Shown: positions 47,029 to 55,650 of the stretch, piece by piece
How the letters are laid out: each line of letters begins with the position of its first letter
How positions within the stretch are numbered: position 1 is the first letter of the stretch
NCBI RefSeq assembly: GCF_900187135.1
Contig: NZ_LT906443.1
Location: 1,240,001 to 1,304,000, forward strand
Source: Corynebacterium ulcerans
GTDB lineage: Bacteria; Actinomycetota; Actinomycetes; Mycobacteriales; Mycobacteriaceae
Direction: 5' to 3'
Length of the DNA stretch: 64,000 nucleotides
Notes under the pieces: model-generated
The model's input: the letters and a program-made list of their open reading frames with translations, nothing else
Database searches by the model: none
What the model was told of the DNA's origin: nothing
Translations under genes and position numbers: made by a program

Positions 47029-48876
47029 CTACTGCTCTAGGTATGCCTTCTTGTTCACGCGGCGTGCGATCTTTCCGGAGGATGAACGAAGAATCTCACC
47101 AGGGGCAACCACACGAATGTCGGTAGGCACCACGCCATGAGACTCGGTCACTGCTGCACGGATTGCCTCTATAGCTTCAGCATCACCGGAAGCGTCGCGC
47201 TCAAGGTCACGCTCAGCCAGGATGATCAGCTTCTCTACGTCGTCGCCTTCAATAGCAAAAGCAGCGACGGCTGCCGGACGAATATGCTCAGAAGCGTGAT
47301 CCACGGTGTACTCAATATCCTGCGGATAGTGGTTACGTCCAGCGATAATGACCAGGTCCTTGAGACGACCCGTAATAAACAGATCTCCATCAACCATCGT
47401 GCCAAGGTCGCCGGTAGCCATCCAGCGGTCGTCCTCAGGAGCACCCTCTGCACGAGAGTTCTCAGCCAAGCGGCCCGCCAACGTGTTGCGGAAGGTTTCC
47501 GCCGTGTCCGCATCGCGGTCTAGGTAACCAGCAGCCACGTTATCTCCATGAACCCAGATCTCACCGATGGAGCCGTCGGCAAGCTCCTGCTTGGTCTCGG
47601 GGTCTACGATCACAAGCTTCTGCGGAGCAACTGCCTGGCCACAGCCCATCATGGACACTGCTGCAGGAGAATCGGAATCAACGCGTACGGCCTTGTTTGC
47701 AGCGAGTTCATCACGATCAAAGTACGCAATGCTCGGGCGTTCTGGAGTCTGCGGCGTGGTCACCAGGAGGGAAGCCTCTGCCAGACCGTAGGAAGGACGG
47801 ATTGCGGAACGATTAAGGCCAAAGGGGCCAAATGCTTCCACAAAGGCGTTCACTGCCTTTTCTGTGACAGGCTCGGAGCCTACGATCAGACCATCAACCT
47901 TTGAGAAATCCGCATCCGAGCCGGCCTCAGGAGCAGCATAACGAGCAGCCAACTCCAGTGCGAAGTTAGGAACGACGGTGTACACCGCATTGTCGCCTTC
48001 TCGGCGCTTAAGCTGGTTTACCCAGCGTGACGGCTGCTGGATGAAGTCGCGTGGAGCCATCAGCTCAAACTCCAGGCCTAGCAAGGTCACAAACGCGGCC
48101 AAGATGATGCCCATGTCATGGTGCAGTGGAAGCCAAGAAACAAGACGCAGTGGTGTCTTAAGCTGAATGGCCGTAAAAATCTGCAAGACGTTGGTCAAGA
48201 TGGAACGGTTAGTCAGCATAACGCCCGCGGGAGTGCGTGTGGATCCCGAGGTGTACTGCAAGAATGCAGGAAGATCGACCGGCGCCGTCTTCAATGCTGC
48301 AGCGAAAGCCTGCCCCTCCTCGGTGAGCAACGGATTAACAAAGCTCTGCGCGCCGGAATCAGGCAAGGAGTCAATAGAAATGATGCGTGGGCGTTCTGCG
48401 CCTGGGATCTCCGCAAAGAAACGACGAACAGCCGTAGCGGACGTGTTATTGGTCAACACGATGGTCGGCTTGGCGTCTCCCATGACTGCAGTGAGGTGGT
48501 CTGCGTGCCCCGGCTCTGTGGGGTCATACAGCGGAACTGGAACCATACCGGCGTAGAGCGAGCCAAGGAAGCCAAAGAGGTACTCCGGGCTGTTGTTAGC
48601 CAAAATTGCCACGCGGTCGCCGATGCTGCCTACTTGCTGAAGACGTGCTGCGACAACTTTAATTCGGGTGTTAACCTCAGTTCGGTTAAAGTCGCGGGCC
48701 TCGCCTTCCCGAGAGGAAGAGAAATCCCAGAAGCGGATGCAGTGGCGGTCAGCTCCACCCATTGCAGCATCAGCTTGGAAGAGAACCTCGCCAAGGCCAG
48801 CGAGGGTCAGCTCGGGCCGAAGGTTAATCTCGCCCTTCTCGTCAAAGAACTGGCGCATAGCCTGATTCAGATCCAT
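47029..48876 (-). CDS. fadD32: FadD32: long-chain fatty-acyl-AMP ligase
   Basis: Activates the meromycolate-type fatty acid as acyl-AMP and loads it on the N-terminal ACP of Pks13. The 615-aa ANL enzyme has the AMP-binding loop YTSGSTRTPAGV near residue 207, SYGLAEASLLVT near 360, and the C-terminal TGDLGTMVDGDLFITGRLKDLVIIAGRNHYP region near 490-520. The length and the FAAL-like insertion fit FadD32 rather than an acyl-CoA synthetase. It is first of the conserved fadD32-pks13-accD3 block. Confidence 0.94.
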   Translation of the reverse strand: MDLNQAMRQFFDEKGEINLRPELTLAGLGEVLFQADAAMGGADRHCIRFWDFSSSREGEARDFNRTEVNTRIKVVAARLQQVGSIGDRVAILANNSPEYLFGFLGSLYAGMVPVPLYDPTEPGHADHLTAVMGDAKPTIVLTNNTSATAVRRFFAEIPGAERPRIISIDSLPDSGAQSFVNPLLTEEGQAFAAALKTAPVDLPAFLQYTSGSTRTPAGVMLTNRSILTNVLQIFTAIQLKTPLRLVSWLPLHHDMGIILAAFVTLLGLEFELMAPRDFIQQPSRWVNQLKRREGDNAVYTVVPNFALELAARYAAPEAGSDADFSKVDGLIVGSEPVTEKAVNAFVEAFGPFGLNRSAIRPSYGLAEASLLVTTPQTPERPSIAYFDRDELAANKAVRVDSDSPAAVSMMGCGQAVAPQKLVIVDPETKQELADGSIGEIWVHGDNVAAGYLDRDADTAETFRNTLAGRLAENSRAEGAPEDDRWMATGDLGTMVDGDLFITGRLKDLVIIAGRNHYPQDIEYTVDHASEHIRPAAVAAFAIEGDDVEKLIILAERDLERDASGDAEAIEAIRAAVTESHGVVPTDIRVVAPGEILRSSSGKIARRVNKKAYLEQ

Positions 48877-49110
48877 AAGTCTCCTTGAGGGGTTCCTGGC
48901 GCGGGGCCATTGCAGAGCCGTCCGTCCGCACCGAAAGTGCTTAATGTTCCATCTACTCTATTAGTTTTGATTGCGAAAGTGTTACACAATAATCAAAAAA
49001 GTAGATATCTAGGGGAAATCTTCAGGTATAGGCTACCAATCCTCGTGCCATGCAGCACGACGACGCACTCAGTAGGCACCAAAGCTCACCGCCCCTTACT
49101 CCTCAAAAGC

Positions 49111-49145
49111 AAAAGCTGGAAACCCCTGTAAAGTTTCCAGCTTTT
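49111..49145 (-). terminator. Terminator after the cutinase gene
   Basis: AAAAGCTGGAAAC pairs perfectly with GTTTCCAGCTTTT over 13 bp with a 9-nt loop, beginning 15 nt past the cutinase stop. Both sides are AT-rich. Confidence 0.85.
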
Positions 49146-49159
49146 TTCATAATTCTCGT

Positions 49160-50086
49160 TTAGCCGATCAGGCCTTTTGCCCATTCTACTGTCCATTGGT
49201 TGGCAGTAGTTCCAGGGATCACGTGGGGATTGGTGGCATAAAGCGCATGAACGCCGTTTGCCTCCACCAGTGCTTGAGCCCGCGCCAATGCGTTTCCAAC
49301 ATCCGCTGGAGCATCGCAAATCGTGTCGTCTGGTGCACAGATCTCAAAAGTCTTTGCATCCAGCTCACCGAAGCCATTCGCACGTGGACCACGCATGGTA
49401 GCTCCCGGAACAATGGGCTGAACTACAAGATTGAGTGGCTGGAGGGCAACTTCTGCACCAACTCCGCCTACCGGATTTCCTACAGCCTGGCCCACACCTG
49501 GCTGCCTTCTACCATCGGCGATGAGGGCGACACCCCTCACACGCTCGGCAGGAATAACTCCCTGCCCGGTACCAATCTTGTTAGCAATGTCTCCAGCAAT
49601 CACTGCCCCCTGGGAGAAACCAGCGAGGATGAAGTCTGTCAGCGGACACTCCTGGTGGGTACGAATCAACTCACCCTCAAGAGTGGACGTTCCTTCTTGC
49701 CTTGACGCGTCGTAGCTCAACTCATGCTGAGCATTAATGTTCCTAAACTGTGCCGTATACGGCAGAGTCCAGACTTTGACATGATCAGCAGAATACTGTT
49801 CTTGCAACGGTCGAGAAATCGACAACATAAACGATGCGGGATTGGCCATTGGATTGATGGGATCATCATCCTTAGCCGACTCCCACGTACCTGGTGCAGC
49901 AATAAACTCCACAGCTGGGCAATGATCGGGCTGAACAGGCTCGGATGTCTCTCCCGGTTTGGGTGCAGCACCCTTATCACCGGGATCGAGAGGGTTGTTA
50001 TCCGTATTGTTCATCCACCGAACGATGCCCATAAGAATCAGCATCAACACCACGATGGTCGCTATGACCGTGAGCAGTTTTTTCAT
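49160..50086 (-). CDS. Cutinase-family envelope lipase (Rv3802c-like)
   Basis: A 308-aa protein with a signal anchor at residues 3-24, a short acidic/Pro linker, and a cutinase-like serine esterase domain. The nucleophile is Ser158 in GFSQG; Cys56 and Cys147 probably form the family disulfide. It resembles Rv3802c, an essential mycobacterial phospholipase/thioesterase of the envelope that is also encoded in the mycolate region. The gene follows the DUF732 lipoprotein by 5 nt and ends in a terminator, so it closes the cop1 operon. Confidence 0.85.
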   Translation of the reverse strand: MKKLLTVIATIVVLMLILMGIVRWMNNTDNNPLDPGDKGAAPKPGETSEPVQPDHCPAVEFIAAPGTWESAKDDDPINPMANPASFMLSISRPLQEQYSADHVKVWTLPYTAQFRNINAQHELSYDASRQEGTSTLEGELIRTHQECPLTDFILAGFSQGAVIAGDIANKIGTGQGVIPAERVRGVALIADGRRQPGVGQAVGNPVGGVGAEVALQPLNLVVQPIVPGATMRGPRANGFGELDAKTFEICAPDDTICDAPADVGNALARAQALVEANGVHALYATNPHVIPGTTANQWTVEWAKGLIG

Positions 50087-50091
50087 AAGCT

Positions 50092-50619
50092 CTAGCAGTA
50101 CGCGGATCGGGCCGAAGAATCAATGAGCTTGGTCAGCTCGTCAAAGGAAAGCTTTGATCGTTGCTGCTCTAAAAGCTGCCCTGCAACTGCCTGAACAGTG
50201 GCAGGACTCAACGATTGGCTATTTCCTTGGCATACAACTCCGGCAGCGCCGATCATCTGGTTTTCTACCCCAGCAATGTTCACGCCGCTCTTGGTTAAGG
50301 AATCCAAAAATGCTTTTTCTTTTGCAGAGAAGGATTCTCCTGGAGTCGGTTTAGCGGTAATTTCCTGGCCCGCGCCATCCTTGAAGGGCTCGTCGACGCG
50401 CCCGCCACCATTCGGGGCAGAGCCCGAATCTTGCGCAGACGTTGTCTCAGAAGCCGAGCTCTTAGCCGACGTAGACTCAGAGGATTTAGCCTCCCGCGTC
50501 AGCGGGGCGATACTCGTGTTCGTGCCAGAATCCTCAACGGTAGCTCCCCCGCCACAGGCGGCAAGAGTTACGCCGACGGAAGCCAGAAGAGCTCCAACAA
50601 GGAGGCGGTTGCTACGCAT
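50092..50619 (-). CDS. DUF732 lipoprotein
   Basis: A 175-aa protein with lipoprotein signal peptide and lipobox LAAC (Cys22), a Ser/Glu/Thr-rich linker of about 60 residues, and a C-terminal helical DUF732 domain (residues about 95-175, FLDSLTKSGVNIAG) with two Cys that may be linked. Function unknown; mycobacteria carry many DUF732 proteins. Its ATG overlaps the cop1 stop (TAATG), giving tight coupling with the mycolyltransferase. Confidence 0.8.
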   Translation of the reverse strand: MRSNRLLVGALLASVGVTLAACGGGATVEDSGTNTSIAPLTREAKSSESTSAKSSASETTSAQDSGSAPNGGGRVDEPFKDGAGQEITAKPTPGESFSAKEKAFLDSLTKSGVNIAGVENQMIGAAGVVCQGNSQSLSPATVQAVAGQLLEQQRSKLSFDELTKLIDSSARSAYC

Positions 50620-52553
50620 TATCGACGGTCCTCCACTACGCGTCCGTTTATTTCACTGATCTTGCCGTGTTGGAAGGAAATTTCTTCGCCGCCAGCGGGG
50701 ATCGATGTCTGGTCAGAGGTCGGCCAACCATATTCTCCCTGTTCCCACTTCTTAGCACCCCAAGCGTCAAAGATCGCACCCTTGTAGATCACGTGCGCAC
50801 CAGTTGTTGCGGACCAGTAGATGTTACCGTGCTCAAACTGCTGGAAAGCACCACCTGGGATGAGGTATTCGTCGGAGGTCGGGAAGCCCAGCTTGGACTT
50901 CGCGGTGTCCATTTCGCCATACTTCTTGGCGATCTCGCCACGGACCCAGTGGTTCTTATGGTCTTTATCGCGGGTAACGTAGCCGCCCTGGAACTTCTGA
51001 ACCAGGCCGCCATTGATTTCCTTCGCATCCTCTACCGGATATCCCAGAGATCCGTTCTCCCATTTCAGCTCGCCCCACTTATCCACGAGGTCCTTAGGAA
51101 CCTCAAAAGCGCCGCGTTCTGGAGACCAATAGATGTTTCCTCGCTCAAAAAGTGCAACTACGACGTTGTCCTTGATCTTAAAGTCACTGGAAACCGGGAA
51201 GCCCAACCAAGAGTTAGGGCCACCAATCTCAGAATAACGAGCCCCGACGCGGCCACTGAGTGCATGCGCCCCAGTTGCTGGCGACCAGTAAGCGCGGCCA
51301 TCGACAAAATCTTCAGCCTTGCCACCAGCGATGTCGTACTCGTTATTTACGCAGGCTCCCACCTGTCCGCCCTTGGTTGCCTCAGCAATGGCACCGATAG
51401 CTGCACAGGATGCGCCGCGGTCTTCAGAAGAAAGCCCAAGTGCATCAGCCATGTACGGCCATGCCTGGGTCATTTCAAACTGCCAGTAAGGCCAATCATG
51501 GACGCCGGAAGGACGGAAGTGCGATACTACGTCCACTCCTGCGCGCTTGGCATAATCCACAAAGGTCTGGGTAGTCATGCGGGAGATAACTTCAAGGCCA
51601 ATGCCGGCATAGGTTCCCTGGTTCTTAGCAACCGAACCGGGCTGACCATAGTCATCGCGTCCAGAGCCAGCAGAGACATAGGTCTTAATGCCTTTGAGGG
51701 CCTCGATGCCCAGCTTAGGATCGTGGTCAATCCAGTCTTGAGAGCCGTCCGGTCCCCACATCGCAGTGGTGTCATATCCGCCAGCATCCTGCTGTGCTGC
51801 TCGGATCGCCGTAGGCATACCGATAGAGGTGGTGTCTAGGTAACCCGAGAAGGATCCAACAAACTTGAACAGGTCAGGGCGACGCTCAGCCAAGTTAACT
51901 GCGGCGGTTCCACCCATGGAAAGGCCGACAACAGCGCGGGAGTCATTGGTGCGGTAGCCATGAGACAACACAGGCACGAGTTCCTGAGTAAGGAAGGTCT
52001 CCCACTTGTAGTGCTTACCGTTGTTCTCTCGTTGCCAATCTGAGTAGAAGGAGGACTCGCCGCCAACTGGCATGACTACGTTGACGTTCTTGTCTGCGTA
52101 GAACTGCTCAATATTGGTGTTGATAGTCCAGCCGCTCTCGTTTTCCACAGCGCGCAGGCCGTCAAGCGCCCACACAGACGGGAAGGTACGGTTGGGATCC
52201 TGATGCCAGTCGCGGGCTAGAAGAACCTGAACCTGGATGGGGTTGCCGGGCATCGCAGCCGACTTGATAAACAGCGCTATGCGGCGGTTGGTGATCCACT
52301 CGACACGGTCGATAGACACGCCCTCTGGCAGGCCTTCGATCTTCGGGTGGTCGGTACGAATCGGAGTCCGGCGAACTCCCTCGTTTTTGAGATAGCCAGT
52401 TTGGTCGTCGATAAGCCCACCAATGTGGGAGCTCTGAGCCGTCGTCGTGGCTGGAACGATAACTGCAGCGCCTACTGCCAAAGCAGCAGGTACAGCAGCC
52501 GCAGCGATCCAGAGGGAACCACGTTTACTGAGACGGGATGCGGTGTCGCGCAT
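50619..52553 (-). CDS. cop1: Cop1-type corynomycolyltransferase with LGFP repeats
   Basis: A 644-aa secreted antigen-85-like enzyme transferring corynomycolate from trehalose monomycolate to arabinogalactan or another trehalose. The signal peptide covers residues about 1-40, and the alpha/beta hydrolase domain about 60-380 with nucleophile Ser212 (VVGLSMGG). Four LGFP-type repeats from about 395 to 640 (cores WLGFP, SLGYP, KLGFP, YGWP) are thought to bind the wall arabinogalactan. This two-part form is the PS1/Cop1 type. It starts the operon with the DUF732 lipoprotein and the cutinase. Confidence 0.93.
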   Translation of the reverse strand: MRDTASRLSKRGSLWIAAAAVPAALAVGAAVIVPATTTAQSSHIGGLIDDQTGYLKNEGVRRTPIRTDHPKIEGLPEGVSIDRVEWITNRRIALFIKSAAMPGNPIQVQVLLARDWHQDPNRTFPSVWALDGLRAVENESGWTINTNIEQFYADKNVNVVMPVGGESSFYSDWQRENNGKHYKWETFLTQELVPVLSHGYRTNDSRAVVGLSMGGTAAVNLAERRPDLFKFVGSFSGYLDTTSIGMPTAIRAAQQDAGGYDTTAMWGPDGSQDWIDHDPKLGIEALKGIKTYVSAGSGRDDYGQPGSVAKNQGTYAGIGLEVISRMTTQTFVDYAKRAGVDVVSHFRPSGVHDWPYWQFEMTQAWPYMADALGLSSEDRGASCAAIGAIAEATKGGQVGACVNNEYDIAGGKAEDFVDGRAYWSPATGAHALSGRVGARYSEIGGPNSWLGFPVSSDFKIKDNVVVALFERGNIYWSPERGAFEVPKDLVDKWGELKWENGSLGYPVEDAKEINGGLVQKFQGGYVTRDKDHKNHWVRGEIAKKYGEMDTAKSKLGFPTSDEYLIPGGAFQQFEHGNIYWSATTGAHVIYKGAIFDAWGAKKWEQGEYGWPTSDQTSIPAGGEEISFQHGKISEINGRVVEDRR

Positions 52554-52918
52554 AGAGTCTTTGTCCTTCTAGTAGTTACGGTTGATTGTGTTTCAGCGCC
52601 AACCACGACATGCCAAAGGCAAGCATGATGCAGACGGGGCATCTCCGGAGGTTCCCCGCCTCCGGAAATTCCCTAATACTATCTGCGCTTACCCCGATCG
52701 CCGTTACAGACGCCTCGATGCAACCGAGTTATTGACTTGTTCTCGCCGCAGTGACTCTGGCGTATCGTGTGTGGGCACGAAGACAATAGAGCCACAAGGT
52801 CGTTTCTCAAGTTTAAGTTCAACTTGAGACTTTGGCCAGTGACACACCGGCACTTTCTGCTCTTCTTTAGCTCTAATACGCTATTTTCACACCAATATCA
52901 GGGTGCCCAAGCCGTTGC
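52554..52918. other. Upstream region of cop1
   Basis: 365 nt with no supported frame. Two hairpins are visible: TCCGGAGG/CCTCCGGA with a 7-nt loop (52644-52666), in the likely cop1 leader about 90 nt before its start; and CTCAAGTT/AACTTGAG with a 7-nt loop (52806-52828), about 90 nt past the stop of the GT87 gene. The second may be its weak terminator. The cop1 promoter should lie between them. Confidence 0.5.
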
Positions 52919-54241
52919 TTATCCGCGCCCACCCGTCGTTTCCACCACCGCTTCCACCAGAGAACTCCACCGAATTTTCCTGTCAGCGCGAATCTCCGGA
53001 CGCGCCCCCAGCCCAATCCCAGCCAACGCAATCATCGGGAGAATCAGCGACAGAAAGCCCGCCCACATGAGGGAATTAGGCGTTCTTTCCACAGAAACGA
53101 ATGCCTCTCCGAACGGTGGGAATAGTAAGACAGCAGGAAGAACTCCTAGTACTGGCCACCAGGAGGACCTATCAGACAGTGCCACTAATCCCGTCACAAC
53201 CAAAAATGCCACCATCGTATAGTGAGTCCATACGATTCCCGATAATGCTGTGACGCCGACAAATGCGATAACCGCACAAATCTCAAACCGAAAATCCTTC
53301 AGTTTGATCAGGCTCACCAGGAAAAAGGCAACAGTAACCAGCACTATCCCCATGCTCCACCACATCACGGCTGCGGGAGCCTCGTCGATAACGGCAACGA
53401 TGCTCCCCTCTGGCTGTTGACCCCACGCCAAGAGCGATGCCAACGACTGATTGATCGCAGAAACCAACGTCTTTGACCCCAGCCACCCCAAAGCCTGCCA
53501 CCATGCGCTAATAACAGACCATGGTGCCACCGCTAGCGTAAGCGCACCCCAAAGCAGACTTAGACCCGCAGCCCACGCACCGGCACGCCTGCGCCCCGCA
53601 AAGCTCAGCATTATCACCACAATGAGCACAGGCGTGAGTTTAATCAGAACAGCAATCGATAAAAGCAGTCCCGATAACCACGGTCGGCGCACGCTCATAG
53701 AAAGGCCTACAGCAATTAGCATCATAATGATCGGGGTGGTCTGCCCGATCCAAAAGCTGAGTTGTGTCGCCGCAGACACCCACACTGCCACCGACAAAAC
53801 AACAAGAGGGACTATCTGAGGAGTCCGCCGCGTCCATAAATTAATGCAACCGGCACTGAATAAGACCACCGATACACCGCTCAGCACTAACAGCACCGAA
53901 GCACTCGTGGCAAAGCTCATCAGATGCGTTGCCGGCGCCAGCGCATAGGCTACCAGCGGGTTGTGAACAAAGGGATGCACAAAAGGAGCAAGGTCACTCA
54001 CTTGCTCCGCATACGCTGCCCACACCGGCCCTATAGGATTGCCAAAATCTGTGGGATCAATGGAATAAAGGCTATCCACATGCCCATCCGCAACAATCTG
54101 TCCACCGACCCACAAGCTTCCCCAGTCATCAGGTTGAGAATTGCGCGAACCTTGCCACCACGCAGCCCACCCTGCAAAGAGCGCCAGCAACCACCCAAGT
54201 GGAGTCAAGAATGGCTGAGACTTCTCAGACATAGGGCACAT
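52919..54241 (-). CDS. GT87-family (DUF2029) polyprenol-dependent glycosyltransferase
   Basis: A 440-aa polytopic GT-C protein with about ten hydrophobic helices and an extracytoplasmic first loop containing QPDDWGSLWVGGQIVADG near residue 35, whose paired Asp are the likely catalytic/metal site. The GT87 family includes mannosyl- and arabinosyltransferases that use decaprenyl-phosphate sugars. It sits between two mycolyltransferase genes and near aftB, so a wall arabinan or lipoglycan role is likely; donor and acceptor are unknown. ATG 54241 is chosen for the AAGGTGAT three nt upstream; ATG 54232 is the alternative. Confidence 0.78.
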   Translation of the reverse strand: MCPMSEKSQPFLTPLGWLLALFAGWAAWWQGSRNSQPDDWGSLWVGGQIVADGHVDSLYSIDPTDFGNPIGPVWAAYAEQVSDLAPFVHPFVHNPLVAYALAPATHLMSFATSASVLLVLSGVSVVLFSAGCINLWTRRTPQIVPLVVLSVAVWVSAATQLSFWIGQTTPIIMMLIAVGLSMSVRRPWLSGLLLSIAVLIKLTPVLIVVIMLSFAGRRRAGAWAAGLSLLWGALTLAVAPWSVISAWWQALGWLGSKTLVSAINQSLASLLAWGQQPEGSIVAVIDEAPAAVMWWSMGIVLVTVAFFLVSLIKLKDFRFEICAVIAFVGVTALSGIVWTHYTMVAFLVVTGLVALSDRSSWWPVLGVLPAVLLFPPFGEAFVSVERTPNSLMWAGFLSLILPMIALAGIGLGARPEIRADRKIRWSSLVEAVVETTGGRG

Positions 54242-54329
54242 GCGATCACCTTGGAAGCAGAAAACAGTAATGAACAATGAGGACAGTCGTAGACCAATGT
54301 AATGGCCAGGCGCAGCAAGAGCATAAAAA

Positions 54330-54357
54330 TCCCCAGAGGTACAAAGCCCTCTGGGGA
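54330..54357 (-). terminator. Terminator of cmt2
   Basis: TCCCCAGAGG / CCTCTGGGGA make a 10-bp stem with an 8-nt loop and a T run on the minus strand, 22 nt after the cmt2 stop. Confidence 0.85.
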
Positions 54358-54379
54358 TGCACAACACAGTGCGCGAAGT

Positions 54380-55405
54380 TTACCAGGCGTTCATCACGTT
54401 CAGGATGCGTTCCTTGGTGATAGCCAACTGGTAGTTCCACTGCAACCAGTTGTGGATACCAACAGCTGGGTAGTCCGCAGTGTAGTTCAAGCCAAAGCCC
54501 TTTGCCTTAGCTTCCCAAATCTTGGTGGAAAGGCGGGATGCGACCTCAAGGATAGAGCCATTGACACGGTCCTTGAAAGAATAATTTTCGATGTCCGGAC
54601 CACCCCATGCGCCGCTAGCAGCAGAAACATAGACGTCCTTACCATCAAGGCCACGCATGTTAAACAGAGGATCGAGCTGAACACGACGCGGGCTGAAGAA
54701 GCTGCCGTACATGGAGTTAATGCTCAGTCCACCAACTTCAAGGAGAGCCAGACCCAGCAGGCTGTACATGCCAGGAGCGGTCATCGCGAGGTAACCGGAG
54801 TAGCTCAGCACCTGACGGAACTGCTCTGGGTGCAAAGCAGCAAGGTTCATTGCGGCAGTAGCACCCATGGAGAGGCCGCCAATGGAGTTGTTATTGCGAG
54901 CAACACCAAAATGCGCTTCGAGGTACGCAGGAAGCTCTTGAGTAAGGAAGGTCTCCCATTTGAAGACTTGTCCAACAGAACCGATTCCGGACGGCGCTGC
55001 CCAGTCAGTGTAGAAGCTGCCGGCACCACCGACAGGCATGACCAAGGTAATGTTGTTATCCACGAACATGGTCTGTGCGGAAGCATCAAAAGTCCAAGCG
55101 TTAGCCGCATCGGAAGCACGTGCACCATCGAGCAGATAGAGCGCAGCGTTGCCGCCACGACCTGCAGGCTGAATCTGCACTGTAACGTTATGCCCCATAG
55201 CCGGGGAGGCAACGTCGCAACGCTGTACCCAGTAGTTTGCAGCATCCCACTCACAGTGGCCGGTCGCATCTGGTCGCAGCCAGTCGCGAGGGCCTGCGGA
55301 GGCAACGCCTGTGCCTACAACGGTCAGGGCTGCTGCCGTAGCCACAGCCGTAAGTGTGGCGGTGGCTTTCTTGCCCACCTTTTTCAATCGGGACGCGATC
55401 GTCAT
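54380..55405 (-). CDS. cmt2: Corynomycolyltransferase Cmt2
   Basis: A 341-aa secreted enzyme of the antigen 85 type without LGFP repeats. The signal peptide is residues 1-38 (cleavage after VASA). Nucleophile Ser179 lies in GGLSMGA, and the oxyanion/His region is HNWLQWNYQLA near the C-terminus. Cys51 and Cys63 may form a disulfide. It transfers mycolate between trehalose esters or to arabinogalactan outside the membrane. Its place between the GT87 gene and aftB matches cmt2 of C. glutamicum. It has its own terminator and a 245-nt upstream gap. Confidence 0.9.
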   Translation of the reverse strand: MTIASRLKKVGKKATATLTAVATAAALTVVGTGVASAGPRDWLRPDATGHCEWDAANYWVQRCDVASPAMGHNVTVQIQPAGRGGNAALYLLDGARASDAANAWTFDASAQTMFVDNNITLVMPVGGAGSFYTDWAAPSGIGSVGQVFKWETFLTQELPAYLEAHFGVARNNNSIGGLSMGATAAMNLAALHPEQFRQVLSYSGYLAMTAPGMYSLLGLALLEVGGLSINSMYGSFFSPRRVQLDPLFNMRGLDGKDVYVSAASGAWGGPDIENYSFKDRVNGSILEVASRLSTKIWEAKAKGFGLNYTADYPAVGIHNWLQWNYQLAITKERILNVMNAW

Positions 55406-55650
55406 AAATCTCCTCGAACTAAGTATGCGGCGTCGCAGTTATTATGTGCACGCAAACGCCCCGTCTCATTCCTGCTTACGTATCGCGCAGGACGTCCGGG
55501 CCGTTACAGAACCGATATAATCCAAGCTAGATTAACTCGCTTATGCTCTTTTTCATAGTTGGAACTTAGTTTTTAGAAAGTTCCCTGCCTTACCAGCACT
55601 CTTTACTACCCACTTTTGCGGGGGATATATGCAATCAAGGCAAAGCGTGA
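55406..55650. other. Intergenic region between aftB and cmt2
   Basis: 245 nt with the presumed cmt2 promoter. It is AT-rich around 55515-55575. No hairpin with a clear terminator shape follows aftB, and no frame is supported. Confidence 0.35.

Noticed and set aside
54302..55558. A 418-codon open frame on the plus strand opposite cmt2
   Set aside because: It is a reading-frame shadow of the conserved mycolyltransferase gene. The translation has no domain pattern, is rich in Cys, His and Arg, and lacks a ribosome site.
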